A DNA stretch of 64,000 bases from positions 10,710 through 74,709 of the forward strand of contig NZ_KE387218.1 in NCBI RefSeq assembly GCF_000430725.1. The letters run 5' to 3'. The notes beneath the pieces were generated by a model, which did no database searches, was not told the DNA's origin, and was given only the letters and a program-made list of their open reading frames with translations. Position 1 is the first letter of the stretch, and every line of letters starts with the position of its first letter. Shown here piece after piece: positions 18,552 to 27,141 of this stretch. The DNA is from Azohydromonas australica DSM 1124 (GTDB lineage Bacteria; Pseudomonadota; Gammaproteobacteria; Burkholderiales; Burkholderiaceae_C). The position numbers and the translations under genes are program-made.

Positions 18552-19076
18552 ATGCCGCGCATGTTGCAAGCCCTCAACGCCCTGTTGGCCCCCGCTCTGA
18601 TGGAGCGGCTGACCCTGCTCCTGAATCATGTGCTTGACAGCGAGCCTGCGGCGCGCGAGTTGCTTCGCCCCCGCCAGGGCGCGCTGGTGCAGTTCCATCT
18701 TGAACAATGGCCCCGGCTGCTGCCACCGACGCCCACGCTGTGTTGGCGCATCACGCCGGCAGGGCTGCTGGAGTGGTGCGATACCCCCCCGACGGCGGCT
18801 CAGCTGCATGTACGGGTGGACGCCTCCAACCCTGCCATGCTGATGGCTCAGGCGTTGGCCGGCTCGCAGCCGGCACTCAGGCTTGACGGTGACGCCGCGC
18901 TGGCCGCGGACATCAACTGGCTGCTGCAGAACCTGCGCTGGGACATGGCTGCCGATCTGGAGCGGGTGCTGAGCCCCGCAGCAGCGCAGCAGCTCAGCGC
19001 GCTGGGTGCAGCACTGGCGCGCGGCTTGCGGCAGACCGTGCTTGGCGGCACGGTGCGCTGGCGTGCCGCTTCATGA
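18552..19076 (+). CDS. ubiJ: Ubiquinone biosynthesis accessory factor UbiJ
   Basis: A 174-residue protein with an SCP2-like lipid-binding fold, the accessory factor that helps assemble the soluble ubiquinone biosynthesis complex. It is recognised by the MLQALNALLAPALMERLTLL start, the central strand-rich region (LCWRITPAGLLEWC), and above all by its position directly before ubiB with a 4-base ATGA overlap, as in many Proteobacteria. The first ATG (18552) gives MPRMLQ; the second, 9 bases later, is also possible. ubiE, normally just upstream, is not here; the gene is divergent from the sugar transferase. Confidence 0.85.
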   Translation: MPRMLQALNALLAPALMERLTLLLNHVLDSEPAARELLRPRQGALVQFHLEQWPRLLPPTPTLCWRITPAGLLEWCDTPPTAAQLHVRVDASNPAMLMAQALAGSQPALRLDGDAALAADINWLLQNLRWDMAADLERVLSPAAAQQLSALGAALARGLRQTVLGGTVRWRAAS

Positions 19077-20644
19077 GGCAGTTTGCTCGGCTGATCTACA
19101 TCGCGTTCACCGTCCTGCGCTTCGGCCTGGACGACATCGCGCTGTCGCACTTCCGCCAGCGTTGGGTCCGCGCGCTGGCCGCCGTCGTGACCGTCGGGCG
19201 CCGCTACGACGAAGCGCGCGGCGTGCGCCTGCGCCAGGCGCTGGAGCGGCTGGGACCGATCTTCGTCAAGTTCGGCCAGGTGCTGTCCACGCGGCGCGAT
19301 CTGCTGCCGCTGGACGTGGCCGATGAACTGGCCAGGCTGCAGGACCGCGTCGCGCCGTTCCCGAGCGTGCAGGCCGTGGCGTTGGTGGAGGCAGCTTTCG
19401 GGCGGCGCATCGACGAGCTGTTCACGAATTTCAGCCCCGAGCCGGTGGCCAGCGCTTCCATCGCGCAGGTGCACTTCGCCACCCTGCGCGACGGCCGGGA
19501 GGTGGCGGTCAAGGTGCTGCGCCCGGGCATGCTGGCCGTCATCGAGGACGACCTGGCGCTGCTGCACCGCCTGGCACGCTGGGCCGAGCGCGTCAGCCCC
19601 GATGCGCGGCGGCTCAAGCCGCGCGAGGTCGTGGCCGAGTTCGACATCTACCTGCACGACGAGCTGGACCTGGTGCGCGAGGCGGCCAACGCGGCCCACC
19701 TGCGGCGCAACATGGATGGGCTCAACCTCGTGATGGTCCCCGAGATGATCTGGGACCTCTGCGCCCCGGGCGTCATCGTGATGGAGCGCATGCATGGCGT
19801 GCCCATCAGCCAGATCGGCCGCCTGCGCGAGGCGGGCGTGGACATCCCCAAGCTGGCCCGCGACGGCGTGACGATCTTCTTCACGCAGGTGTTCCGCGAC
19901 GGCTTCTTCCATGCCGACATGCATCCCGGCAACATCCAGGTTAGCCTGGATCCGGCCACCTTCGGGCGCTACATCGCGCTGGACTTCGGGATCATGGGCA
20001 CGCTCACCGAGGTGGACAAGGAATACCTGGCGCAAAACTTCATTGCCTTCTTCCGCCGCGACTACAAGCGCGTGGCGGAGCTGCATCTGGAGTCGGGCTG
20101 GGTACCGCCGGGCACTCGCATCGACTCCCTGGAGTCGGCCATTCGCGCCGTGTGCGAGCCGCACTTCGACCGCCCGCTCAAGGACATCTCGCTGGGCCAG
20201 GTGCTGCTGCGCCTGTTCCAGACTTCGCGCCGCTTCAACGTCGAGATCCAGCCCCAGCTCGTGCTGCTGCAGAAGACGCTGCTCAACGTCGAAGGGCTGG
20301 GGCGCCAGCTCGATCCCGAGCTCGACCTGTGGGCGACGGCCAAGCCGTTCCTGGAGCGCTGGATGAACGAGCAGATCGGCTGGCGCGCGCTGGTGGACCG
20401 CCTCAAGCACGAGGCGCCGCACTACGCGCGGCTGCTGCCCGAAGTGCCCCGCCTGCTGCACCACGCGCTGCAGCGCTCGCCCGGCAAGGGCGAAGATTCC
20501 CAGGCGCTGCTGCTGGCCCTCCTGTCCGAGCAGCGCCGGACCAACCGGCTGCTGCAGGGCATTCTCTGGGGCGCCCTGGGCTTCGCGCTGGGGGTAGGCC
20601 TGATGCGCCTGGCGCTGCGGCTGCACGTGCTGATGCCGCTTTGA
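19073..20644 (+). CDS. ubiB: UbiB atypical kinase/ATPase for ubiquinone biosynthesis
   Basis: A 523-residue ABC1/ADCK-type atypical kinase needed for ubiquinone synthesis. Diagnostic features are the KxGQ region (GPIFVKFGQVLSTRRDLLP), the alanine-rich nucleotide loop (ASASIAQVH), the lysine in VAVKVLRPG, the catalytic HADMHPGNI and the DFG-like LDFGIMG. The last 40 residues contain membrane helices (ILWGALGFALGVGLMRLAL), anchoring it to the inner membrane. Its ATG overlaps the ubiJ stop codon, so the two are translationally coupled. Confidence 0.95.
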   Translation: MRQFARLIYIAFTVLRFGLDDIALSHFRQRWVRALAAVVTVGRRYDEARGVRLRQALERLGPIFVKFGQVLSTRRDLLPLDVADELARLQDRVAPFPSVQAVALVEAAFGRRIDELFTNFSPEPVASASIAQVHFATLRDGREVAVKVLRPGMLAVIEDDLALLHRLARWAERVSPDARRLKPREVVAEFDIYLHDELDLVREAANAAHLRRNMDGLNLVMVPEMIWDLCAPGVIVMERMHGVPISQIGRLREAGVDIPKLARDGVTIFFTQVFRDGFFHADMHPGNIQVSLDPATFGRYIALDFGIMGTLTEVDKEYLAQNFIAFFRRDYKRVAELHLESGWVPPGTRIDSLESAIRAVCEPHFDRPLKDISLGQVLLRLFQTSRRFNVEIQPQLVLLQKTLLNVEGLGRQLDPELDLWATAKPFLERWMNEQIGWRALVDRLKHEAPHYARLLPEVPRLLHHALQRSPGKGEDSQALLLALLSEQRRTNRLLQGILWGALGFALGVGLMRLALRLHVLMPL

Positions 20645-20757
20645 TGCCGGGCTGAAGGCGCTGCTCCGCGTGGGCTTGCTGCCCGTTTGTGCCGCGGATT
20701 GCAGGCACGGCGGCGAGGCGTCAAGGAGCGTGCAAGCTTGCCCCCCGCGATGCAGGG

Positions 20758-20799
20758 GATAATGCGCGCGCTTTTTCGGCGCCGCCGTCCGGCGGCGCC
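20758..20799 (+). promoter_or_regulatory. Candidate -10 and hairpin before the SSS symporter
   Basis: GATAAT at 20758-20763 resembles a -10 element; the best -35 (TTGCCC at 20738) is too close at 14 bases. A strong hairpin follows: GGCGCCGCC (20778-20786), loop GTCC, GGCGGCGCC (20791-20799). It could be a leader structure or end ubiB transcription. Confidence 0.3.
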
Positions 20800-20832
20800 T
20801 TCCCCAGCCTTTCCCCGACCGCAGGCCGTTCC

Positions 20833-22293
20833 ATGCTGCTGACCCTGGTCCTCGTCTACCTGCTGCTGACCATTGCCATCGGCCTGTGGGCCGCCAAGCG
20901 GGTCAAGAACACCTCGGACTTTGCGGTCGCAGGCCGCCACCTGCCGCTGGTGATGATCGTCACCACTACCTTCGCCACCTGGTTCGGCTCCGAGACGGTG
21001 CTGGGCATCCCGGCCAAGTTCGTGCAGAACGGGCTGGGCGAGGTGGTGGAGGATCCGTTCGGCGCGGGCACCTGCCTGATCCTGGTCGGCGTCTTCTTCG
21101 CCGCCAAGCTCTACCGCATGTCGCTGCTGACCATCAGCGACTACTACCGCGAGCGCTACGGCCGCGGCGTCGAGGTGGTGTGCTCGCTGATCATCATCGT
21201 CAGCTACCTGGGCTGGGTCTCGGCGCAGGTCACGGCGCTGGGCCTGGTGTTCAACCTGCTCTCGGGCGACGCCATCAGCGTGCCGGCGGGCATGGTGCTG
21301 GGCACCGCTTCCATCCTGGCCTACACGCTCTTCGGCGGCATGTGGTCGGTGGCGGTGACGGACTTCATCCAGATGATCATCCTGGTCGCCGGCCTGGCGA
21401 TCATCGCCGTCTTCGCCGCCGACCAGGCCGGCGGCGCCGACAAGGTGATCGCGCTGGCCACGAGCAAGGACCTGTTCCGCTTCCTGCCCGAGCCGACCTT
21501 CACCGACATCGTGTTCTTCATTGCCGCGGCGATCACGATGATGCTGGGCTCGATTCCGCAGCAGGACGTGTTCCAGCGGGTGATGTCGGCCAAGGACATC
21601 AACGCCGCCACCAAGGGCCCGGTGATCGGCGGCGTGTGCTACATCGCCTTCGCCTTCGTGCCGATGTTCCTGGTCACGAGCGCGCTGATCATCATGCCGG
21701 AGCAGGCCACCGAGCTCATCGAGCAGGATCCGCAAAAGGTGCTGCCCACGCTGGTGCTGGAGCACATGCCTTTCGTGATGCAGGTGCTGTTCTTCGGCGC
21801 GCTGCTGTCGGCCCTCAAGAGCACGGCCTCGGCCACGCTGCTGGCGCCCTCGGTGACCTTCGTGGAGAACGTCTGGCGCCAGTTCTTCCCGCGCCAGAGC
21901 GACCGCCAGGAGTTGCGCACCATGCGCATCGCGGTGCTGGTGTTCAGCGTGCTGGTGTGCACCTACGCCATCCTCTCCGAGGGCACGCCGATCTACGACA
22001 TGGTCTCCGGCGCGTACCAGGTGACGCTGGTGGGCGCCTTCGTGCCGCTCACCGCCGGGCTGTACTGGAAGCGCGCCACCACGCAGGGCGCCATCTTTTC
22101 GATCGTGCTGGGCATCCTGACCTGGGCCATGTTCCTGGCCACGCCGGCGGGCGAGATGTTCCCGGCGCAACTCGCGGGCTTCCTGATGGGCGCGCTGGGC
22201 ATGCTGGTGGGCTCGCTGGGTCCGCAGGCGCTCAAGAACCGCCATGGCTCGCACCATGCGCTGCGCGGCCTCGACAGCGGCTTGAAAGCCTGA
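20833..22293 (+). CDS. Sodium:solute symporter (SSS/SLC5 family)
   Basis: A 486-residue inner-membrane symporter with about 13 predicted helices. The sodium/solute symporter core is recognisable: NTSDFAVAGRHLPLVMIV, ATWFGSETVLGIPAKF, GWVSAQVTALGLVFNLL, YTLFGGMWSVAVTDFIQMII and IPQQDVFQRVMSAKD. ATG at 20833 places the first helix directly at the N-terminus (LLTLVLVYLLLTIAIGLWAA). The substrate cannot be read from the sequence; this subgroup is often annotated only as a generic symporter. It stands alone between ubiB and the FmdB gene. Confidence 0.88.
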   Translation: MLLTLVLVYLLLTIAIGLWAAKRVKNTSDFAVAGRHLPLVMIVTTTFATWFGSETVLGIPAKFVQNGLGEVVEDPFGAGTCLILVGVFFAAKLYRMSLLTISDYYRERYGRGVEVVCSLIIIVSYLGWVSAQVTALGLVFNLLSGDAISVPAGMVLGTASILAYTLFGGMWSVAVTDFIQMIILVAGLAIIAVFAADQAGGADKVIALATSKDLFRFLPEPTFTDIVFFIAAAITMMLGSIPQQDVFQRVMSAKDINAATKGPVIGGVCYIAFAFVPMFLVTSALIIMPEQATELIEQDPQKVLPTLVLEHMPFVMQVLFFGALLSALKSTASATLLAPSVTFVENVWRQFFPRQSDRQELRTMRIAVLVFSVLVCTYAILSEGTPIYDMVSGAYQVTLVGAFVPLTAGLYWKRATTQGAIFSIVLGILTWAMFLATPAGEMFPAQLAGFLMGALGMLVGSLGPQALKNRHGSHHALRGLDSGLKA

Positions 22294-22363
22294 TGCGTGA
22301 CCTTATCTGCGGCCGCGGGCGCGGCGCCTATTCCTTGCGACATCGCCGCCCCACCTCGGGCTT

Positions 22364-22369
22364 TATAAT
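22364..22369 (+). promoter_or_regulatory. Perfect -10 box (TATAAT) before fmdB-like gene
   Basis: TATAAT lies 28 bases before the ATG at 22397. No matching -35 is seen at the right distance (CATCGC at 22341 is weak). It would drive the zinc ribbon, DUF502 and possibly aspS genes. Confidence 0.5.
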
Positions 22370-22396
22370 TTTTCGTTTTGCATCAAAGGCTTAGCC

Positions 22397-22702
22397 ATGC
22401 CGATCTACGCTTATCGCTGTTCCGCCTGCGGTCACGCGAAGGACGTGCTGCAGAAGATGTCCGACCCCGTGCTGAGCACCTGCCCGGCCTGTGGCGCCGA
22501 GGCCTTCAGCAAGCAGCTCACTGCCGCGGGCTTCCAGCTCAAGGGTTCGGGTTGGTACGTGACCGACTTCAAGGGCGGCAGTGGCGGCACCTCCGCGCCG
22601 GCCGCAGCTGCCAGCAAGGCGGCCGAGCCGGCCGCGGCGTCCTCGTCGTCGTCCGATGCCGCGCCGGCAGCGGGCTGCGGCGGCGCCTGCGCCTGCCACT
22701 GA
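22397..22702 (+). CDS. FmdB-family zinc ribbon protein
   Basis: A 101-residue protein with an N-terminal zinc ribbon: MPIYAYRCSACGHAKDVLQK with CxxC, then LSTCPACGAEAF with the second CxxC. The GSGWYVTDFK segment is conserved in the family. The rest is a low-complexity alanine/serine tail ending in a cysteine-rich GCGGACACH. Its cellular role is not established, although the name comes from a formamidase regulator. It is followed closely by the DUF502 gene and then aspS, an arrangement found in many Betaproteobacteria. Confidence 0.88.
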   Translation: MPIYAYRCSACGHAKDVLQKMSDPVLSTCPACGAEAFSKQLTAAGFQLKGSGWYVTDFKGGSGGTSAPAAAASKAAEPAAASSSSSDAAPAAGCGGACACH

Positions 22703-22727
22703 TGCCTTTGGGCAAGGGCCGTCGCGC

Positions 22728-23393
22728 GTGAAGAAATACATCGTTGCCGGGCTGCTGGTCTGGATGCCGCTGGCCGTCACGGTCTGGGTGCTGCTGTGGG
22801 TGCTCGGCCTGATGGACGGCGTGTTCGACTGGCTGCTGATCGCCGCATCGGCCGTGCTGCCGCTGTCGGCGCAGGCCGGCCTGGACGACCTGCGCAAGAT
22901 CCCGTTCCTGAGCGTGCTGGTGATGGTGGCTGGGCTGCTGCTGACCGGCGTGTTCGCGGCCAACGTGCTGGGCCAGTGGTGGCTGCGGCAGTGGGACCGG
23001 CTCATGGGCCGCATCCCCATCGTCAAGTCGATCTACAGCTCGGTCAAGCAGGTTTCGGACACGCTGTTCTCCAGCAGCGGCAACGCCTTCCGCGAAGCGG
23101 TGCTGGTGCAGTACCCGCGCGCGGGCTCCTGGACCATCGCCTTCGTCACCGGCCGCCCCGGCGGCGAGGTGGCCACCCAGCTCGGCGGCGGCGAGCACGT
23201 GAGCCTGTACGTGCCCACCACGCCCAACCCGACCTCGGGCTTCTTCCTGATGGTGCCGCGCGCCGACGTGGTGCCGCTGCAGATGAGCGTGGACGAAGCG
23301 CTCAAGTACATCATCTCGATGGGCGTCGTCGCCCCGCCTCCGCCCGTGGCGGCCCCTGTCGCGCCGCTGCCGCTGCGAAACCGCGCCGGCTGA
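22728..23393 (+). CDS. DUF502 membrane protein
   Basis: A 221-residue inner-membrane protein of the DUF502 family. Two N-terminal helices (VAGLLVWMPLAVTVWVLLWV; FLSVLVMVAGLLLTGVFAAN) are followed by a soluble domain with the family hallmarks IPIVKSIYSSVKQVSDTL, VLVQYPRAG and PTTPNPTSGFFLMVPRADV. The GTG at 22728 is chosen: GGGCAAGGG sits at Shine-Dalgarno distance and KKYIVAGLL follows. The tail is proline-rich. The function is unknown. It begins 25 bases after the zinc-ribbon gene and precedes aspS by 73 bases. Confidence 0.88.
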   Translation: MKKYIVAGLLVWMPLAVTVWVLLWVLGLMDGVFDWLLIAASAVLPLSAQAGLDDLRKIPFLSVLVMVAGLLLTGVFAANVLGQWWLRQWDRLMGRIPIVKSIYSSVKQVSDTLFSSSGNAFREAVLVQYPRAGSWTIAFVTGRPGGEVATQLGGGEHVSLYVPTTPNPTSGFFLMVPRADVVPLQMSVDEALKYIISMGVVAPPPPVAAPVAPLPLRNRAG

Positions 23394-23466
23394 ACGACGC
23401 CGGCGCCATCTTCCCCACAGGCCGCCGGCCGCGGCGGCCTCCCGAACAAGTCTCCTGGAGCCAACA

Positions 23467-25257
23467 ATGAGAAGCAGCTACTGCGGCCGCGTCAGCGAAG
23501 CGCTGATGGGCCAGACCGTGACCCTGATGGGCTGGGCCCACCGCCGCCGCGACCATGGCGGCGTGATCTTCATCGACCTGCGCGACCGCGAAGGCGTCGT
23601 GCAGGTGGTGTGCGACCCCGACCGTCCGGAGATGTTCGCCATCGCCGAGAGCGTGCGCAACGAGTTCTGCCTGAAGGTCGTCGGCAAGGTGCGCGCGCGG
23701 CCCGCGGGCACCGAGAACGCCAACCTCGTCAGCGGCAAGATCGAGGTGCTGTGCCACGAGCTGGAAGTGCTCAACCCCAGCGTCACGCCCCCGTTCCAGC
23801 TCGACGAGGAAAACCTCTCCGAGACCACCCGGCTGACGCACCGCGTGCTGGACCTGCGCCGCCCGTACATGCAGAACAACCTGATGCTGCGCTACCGCGT
23901 GGCCATGGAAGTGCGCAAGTACCTCGACGAGCAGGGCTTCATCGACATCGAGACGCCGATGCTCACCAAGAGCACGCCCGAAGGCGCGCGCGACTATCTG
24001 GTGCCCTCGCGCGTGCACGACGGCATGTTCTTCGCGCTGCCGCAGTCGCCCCAGCTCTTCAAGCAGCTGCTCATGGTCGCGGGCTACGACCGCTACTACC
24101 AGATCACCAAGTGCTTCCGCGACGAGGACCTGCGCGCCGACCGCCAGCCCGAGTTCACGCAGATCGACTTGGAGACCAGCTTCCTGTCCGAGCAGGAGAT
24201 CCGTGACCTCACCGAGGGCATGATCCGCCACGTCTTCCGCAAGGCGCTGGACGTGGAGCTGGGCGAGTACCCGGTGATGACCTACGCCGACGCGATGCGC
24301 CTGTACGGCTCCGACAAGCCCGACCTGCGCGTGAAGCTAGAGTTCACCGAGCTCACCGACGTGATGGCCGACGTGGACTTCAAGGTCTTCAGCACCCCGG
24401 CCACGACCAAGGGCGGCCGTGTGGCCGCGCTGCGCGTGCCCGGCGGCGTCGAGATGAGCCGCGGCGAGATCGACGGCTACACCGAGTTCGTCAAGATCTA
24501 CGGCGCCAAGGGCCTGGCCTGGGTCAAGGTCAACGACCTGGCCAAGGGCCGCGAGGGCCTGCAGTCGCCCATCGTCAAGAACCTGCATGACCGCGCGCTC
24601 CAGCAGATCCTGGAGCGCACCGGCGCGCAGACCGGCGACCTGATCTTCTTCGGTGCCGACAAGGCCAAGGTCGTCAACGACGCCCTGGGCGCGCTGCGCG
24701 TGAAGATCGGCCACAGCGACTTCGGCCGCGCCAAGGGCCTGTTCGAGGACCGCTGGGCGCCGCTGTGGGTGGTGGACTTCCCGATGTTCGAGCACGACGA
24801 GGAAGATGACCGCTGGGTCGCCGTGCACCACCCGTTCACCGCGCCCAAGGACGGGCACGAGAACCTGATGGACACCGACCCCGGCGCCTGCGTAGCCAAG
24901 GCCTACGACATGGTGCTCAACGGCTGGGAGCTCGGCGGCGGCTCGGTGCGTATCCACCGCGCCGACGTGCAGAGCAAGGTGTTCAGCGCCCTGAACATCG
25001 GCCCCGAGGAGGCGCAGCTCAAGTTCGGCTTCCTGCTGGACGCGCTGCAGTACGGTGCGCCCCCGCACGGCGGCCTGGCCTTCGGCCTGGACCGCCTGGT
25101 CACGCTCATGACCAAGGCCGAGTCCATCCGCGACGTCATCGCCTTCCCGAAGACGCAGCGCGCCCAGTGCCTGCTCACCGGCGCGCCCAGCGCCGTGGAC
25201 GAGAAGCAGCTGCGCGAGCTGCACATCCGCCTGCGCAATCTCGCCGCCACGGCTTGA
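23467..25257 (+). CDS. aspS: Aspartyl-tRNA synthetase
   Basis: A 596-residue class IIb synthetase charging tRNA with aspartate. It has the N-terminal OB-fold anticodon-binding domain (MGWAHRRRDHGGVIFIDLRD), class II motif 2 (FRDEDLRADRQPEFTQID), the bacterial GAD insertion in the middle, and motif 3 (GLAFGLDRLVTLM). Length and domain order match bacterial AspRS. Many Betaproteobacteria use a non-discriminating form with GatCAB; whether this one is so cannot be decided here. A 10-bp hairpin follows the stop codon. Confidence 0.97.
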   Translation: MRSSYCGRVSEALMGQTVTLMGWAHRRRDHGGVIFIDLRDREGVVQVVCDPDRPEMFAIAESVRNEFCLKVVGKVRARPAGTENANLVSGKIEVLCHELEVLNPSVTPPFQLDEENLSETTRLTHRVLDLRRPYMQNNLMLRYRVAMEVRKYLDEQGFIDIETPMLTKSTPEGARDYLVPSRVHDGMFFALPQSPQLFKQLLMVAGYDRYYQITKCFRDEDLRADRQPEFTQIDLETSFLSEQEIRDLTEGMIRHVFRKALDVELGEYPVMTYADAMRLYGSDKPDLRVKLEFTELTDVMADVDFKVFSTPATTKGGRVAALRVPGGVEMSRGEIDGYTEFVKIYGAKGLAWVKVNDLAKGREGLQSPIVKNLHDRALQQILERTGAQTGDLIFFGADKAKVVNDALGALRVKIGHSDFGRAKGLFEDRWAPLWVVDFPMFEHDEEDDRWVAVHHPFTAPKDGHENLMDTDPGACVAKAYDMVLNGWELGGGSVRIHRADVQSKVFSALNIGPEEAQLKFGFLLDALQYGAPPHGGLAFGLDRLVTLMTKAESIRDVIAFPKTQRAQCLLTGAPSAVDEKQLRELHIRLRNLAATA

Positions 25258-25268
25258 TGCAGCTCAAA

Positions 25269-25291
25269 GGTCGGGCCCTGTGGGCCCGACC
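25269..25291 (+). terminator. Hairpin after aspS
   Basis: GGTCGGGCCC, loop TGT, GGGCCCGACC: a perfect 10-bp stem 11 bases after the aspS stop. No T run follows, so termination may be Rho-assisted. Confidence 0.55.
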
Positions 25292-25321
25292 TGGGGGACA
25301 GCGTGCAATAAGGACGGCATA

Positions 25322-25362
25322 GGGTTAACCCCTGGGGTTTACACTGTTAGGGTAAACACTAA
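25322..25362 (+). promoter_or_regulatory. Operator-like cluster before the small secreted protein
   Basis: The region holds the palindrome GGGTTAACCC, followed by GTTTAC, nine bases, GTAAAC, a perfect dyad. Three related half-sites (GGTTAAC, GGTTTAC, GGGTAAAC) stand within about 40 bases. It lies just before the gene at 25372 and resembles a repressor-binding site overlapping a promoter. The regulator is unknown. Confidence 0.5.
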
Positions 25363-25371
25363 GGAAGCACC

Positions 25372-25632
25372 ATGAAGACCCCGATCCTTGCCCTGGCCCT
25401 GCTGGTCGTTGCCGCCATCGCCCAAGCCGAAACCGTGGCCCCGGCCCCCGCGCAGACCGCGGTGACCCGCGCCAATGGCGAGCACCCCGCCGTGCTGGCC
25501 GCGCGCCAAGCCCGCAACGGCGGCATCGACGCCAACCGCTTCATCGTGGCCCCGCCCGCCAGCACCCGCTGGACCAGCGGCCCCGCGCTGGACGCTGTCG
25601 TCGTGCAGACGGCCAACGCCAGCGCCCGCTGA
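25372..25632 (+). CDS. Small secreted protein, function unknown
   Basis: An 86-residue protein with a clear signal peptide (MKTPILALALLVVAAIAQAE, cleavage after AQA). The mature 66 residues carry the pattern EHPAVLAARQARNGGIDANR followed by FIVAPPAS. I recall similar short exported proteins of unknown role in Comamonadaceae, but this is from memory and unchecked. AAGGAAG precedes the ATG at a good distance. It has its own control region with palindromic half-sites, so it is probably tightly regulated. No enzyme motif or cysteine is present. Confidence 0.65.
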   Translation: MKTPILALALLVVAAIAQAETVAPAPAQTAVTRANGEHPAVLAARQARNGGIDANRFIVAPPASTRWTSGPALDAVVVQTANASAR

Positions 25633-25739
25633 TGCAGCGTCCCCGTGCCCTCGGTGCGCGCCTGTGCGTGCGCGCCGCGGCACTGCGGCCTTGACCGGCC
25701 GCGCCTTGAGGCGCTTCCCGCGCCGCTATGCTCAGGCGC

Positions 25740-26243
25740 ATGCCTGAAGCCCTTCCCAAGCGTCCCCACAAGATTCCCGAATCCGTGCTGGTGGTGATCC
25801 ACACCCCGGCGCTGGACGTGCTGCTGCTGGAGCGAGCCGACCATCCCGGCTTCTGGCAGAGCGTCACCGGTTCCAAGGACCGCGTCGACGAGCCGCTGAT
25901 CGAAACCTGCGTGCGCGAGGTGGCCGAGGAAACGGGCATCGAAGTGCGCTCCCCGGGCATCGGCCTTGCCGCGCTGCAGGACTGGGGGCTGCGCAACGTG
26001 TACGAGATCTATCCCGTCTTCCGGCACCGCTACGCCAGCGGAGTGACCCACAACACCGAGCACGTGTTCGGCCTCACGGTGCCCCCGGGCATCCCGGTGC
26101 GGCTGGCGCCGCGAGAGCACGTGGCGATGCGCTGGCTGCCCTGGCGCGAGGCCGCGGCGGCTTGCTTCTCGCCCAGCAACGCGGAGGCGATCCTGCAGCT
26201 GCCGCGCTTTGCCGGCCGCGCCGGCGCTGCCGCGGAGGGCTGA
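25740..26243 (+). CDS. nudB: Dihydroneopterin triphosphate diphosphatase (Nudix)
   Basis: A 167-residue Nudix hydrolase of the NudB type, which removes pyrophosphate from dihydroneopterin triphosphate early in folate synthesis. The start PKRPHKIPESVLVVIHTP and the segment RADHPGFWQSVTGSKD are NudB-like. The Nudix box runs from GSKDRVDEPLIETCVREVAE into ETGI; it has six rather than five residues between the first G and E, which I believe is usual in this branch. ATG at 25740 is chosen; one four codons upstream is possible. It is followed after 3 bases by the endonuclease/exonuclease gene. Confidence 0.85.
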   Translation: MPEALPKRPHKIPESVLVVIHTPALDVLLLERADHPGFWQSVTGSKDRVDEPLIETCVREVAEETGIEVRSPGIGLAALQDWGLRNVYEIYPVFRHRYASGVTHNTEHVFGLTVPPGIPVRLAPREHVAMRWLPWREAAAACFSPSNAEAILQLPRFAGRAGAAAEG

Positions 26244-26246
26244 AGC

Positions 26247-27065
26247 ATGGTGCTCAACCGCTTGCAGTCCACTCAGCTGCCGACGGCCACGCCCAGGAGC
26301 GAGAGCGACACCGCGTTGCTGCGCGTGGCGACCTACAACATCCACAAGGGCGTGCGCGGCATCGGCCCGCGCAAGCGGCTGGAGATCCACAACCTCGGCC
26401 TGGGCGTGGAGGCGCTGGACGCCGACATGGTGTTCCTGCAGGAGGTACGCCTTTTCCACAACCGCGAGGCGCGCAAGTTCGACCGCAGCAAGTTCGGCTG
26501 GCCCGAGCAGGGCCAGGCGCACTTCCTGGCGCCCGAAGGCTATGACGTGGCCTACCGCACCAACGCCGTCACGCGCCACGGCGAGCATGGCAACGCGCTG
26601 CTGTCGCGCTGGCCCATCGGCGACGTGGGCCACTTCGACGTCAGCGACCACCGCTTCGAGCAGCGCGGGCTGCTGCACGTGCCGGTGCAGTGGGGCGGCA
26701 TGACGGTGCATGCCGTGGTGGCGCATTTCGGGCTCATCCACGCCAGCCGCGTGCGCCAGGTGCAAAAGCTCGCCGAGTTCCTGGAAGCCAACGTCCCATC
26801 CGACGCGCCGCTGGTGGTGGCGGGCGACTTCAACGACTGGGCCGAGAAGCTGGACCCGCCCATGTACGGCATCGGGCTGCAGCGTGCGCGGCCCGCGGAA
26901 GCGCGCGCGCACTGTCCGACCTTTCCCTCGCTGGCGCCGGTGTTCGCGCTGGACCGCTTCTACCTGCGCGGCCTGCGCTGTCGCTCGACCTTCGTGCCTC
27001 GCGGCACTGCCTGGGCCCGCATGTCGGACCACCTGCCGCTGGTGGCCGAACTCGAAGCGGCATGA
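26247..27065 (+). CDS. Endonuclease/exonuclease/phosphatase family protein (YbhP-like)
   Basis: A 272-residue protein of the EEP superfamily, metal-dependent phosphodiesterases. Motifs: RVATYNIHKGV (N), VFLQEVRLF (E), HFGLIHASR (H), VVAGDFNDW (D, N) and MSDHLPLVAE (DH). In E. coli a relative, ybhP, lies next to clsB, as here. The substrate could be a nucleic acid or a phospholipid; the position beside cardiolipin synthase favours a lipid-related role, but this is inference. It starts 3 bases after nudB. Confidence 0.85.
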   Translation: MVLNRLQSTQLPTATPRSESDTALLRVATYNIHKGVRGIGPRKRLEIHNLGLGVEALDADMVFLQEVRLFHNREARKFDRSKFGWPEQGQAHFLAPEGYDVAYRTNAVTRHGEHGNALLSRWPIGDVGHFDVSDHRFEQRGLLHVPVQWGGMTVHAVVAHFGLIHASRVRQVQKLAEFLEANVPSDAPLVVAGDFNDWAEKLDPPMYGIGLQRARPAEARAHCPTFPSLAPVFALDRFYLRGLRCRSTFVPRGTAWARMSDHLPLVAELEAA

Positions 27066-27141
27066 GCGCCCCCGCACGGCCGCTCCGGAGGGGGCGATCC
27101 GTCCCGCTTGGCAGGACCGCGCGTAGCGTGAGGGTGCGCCA

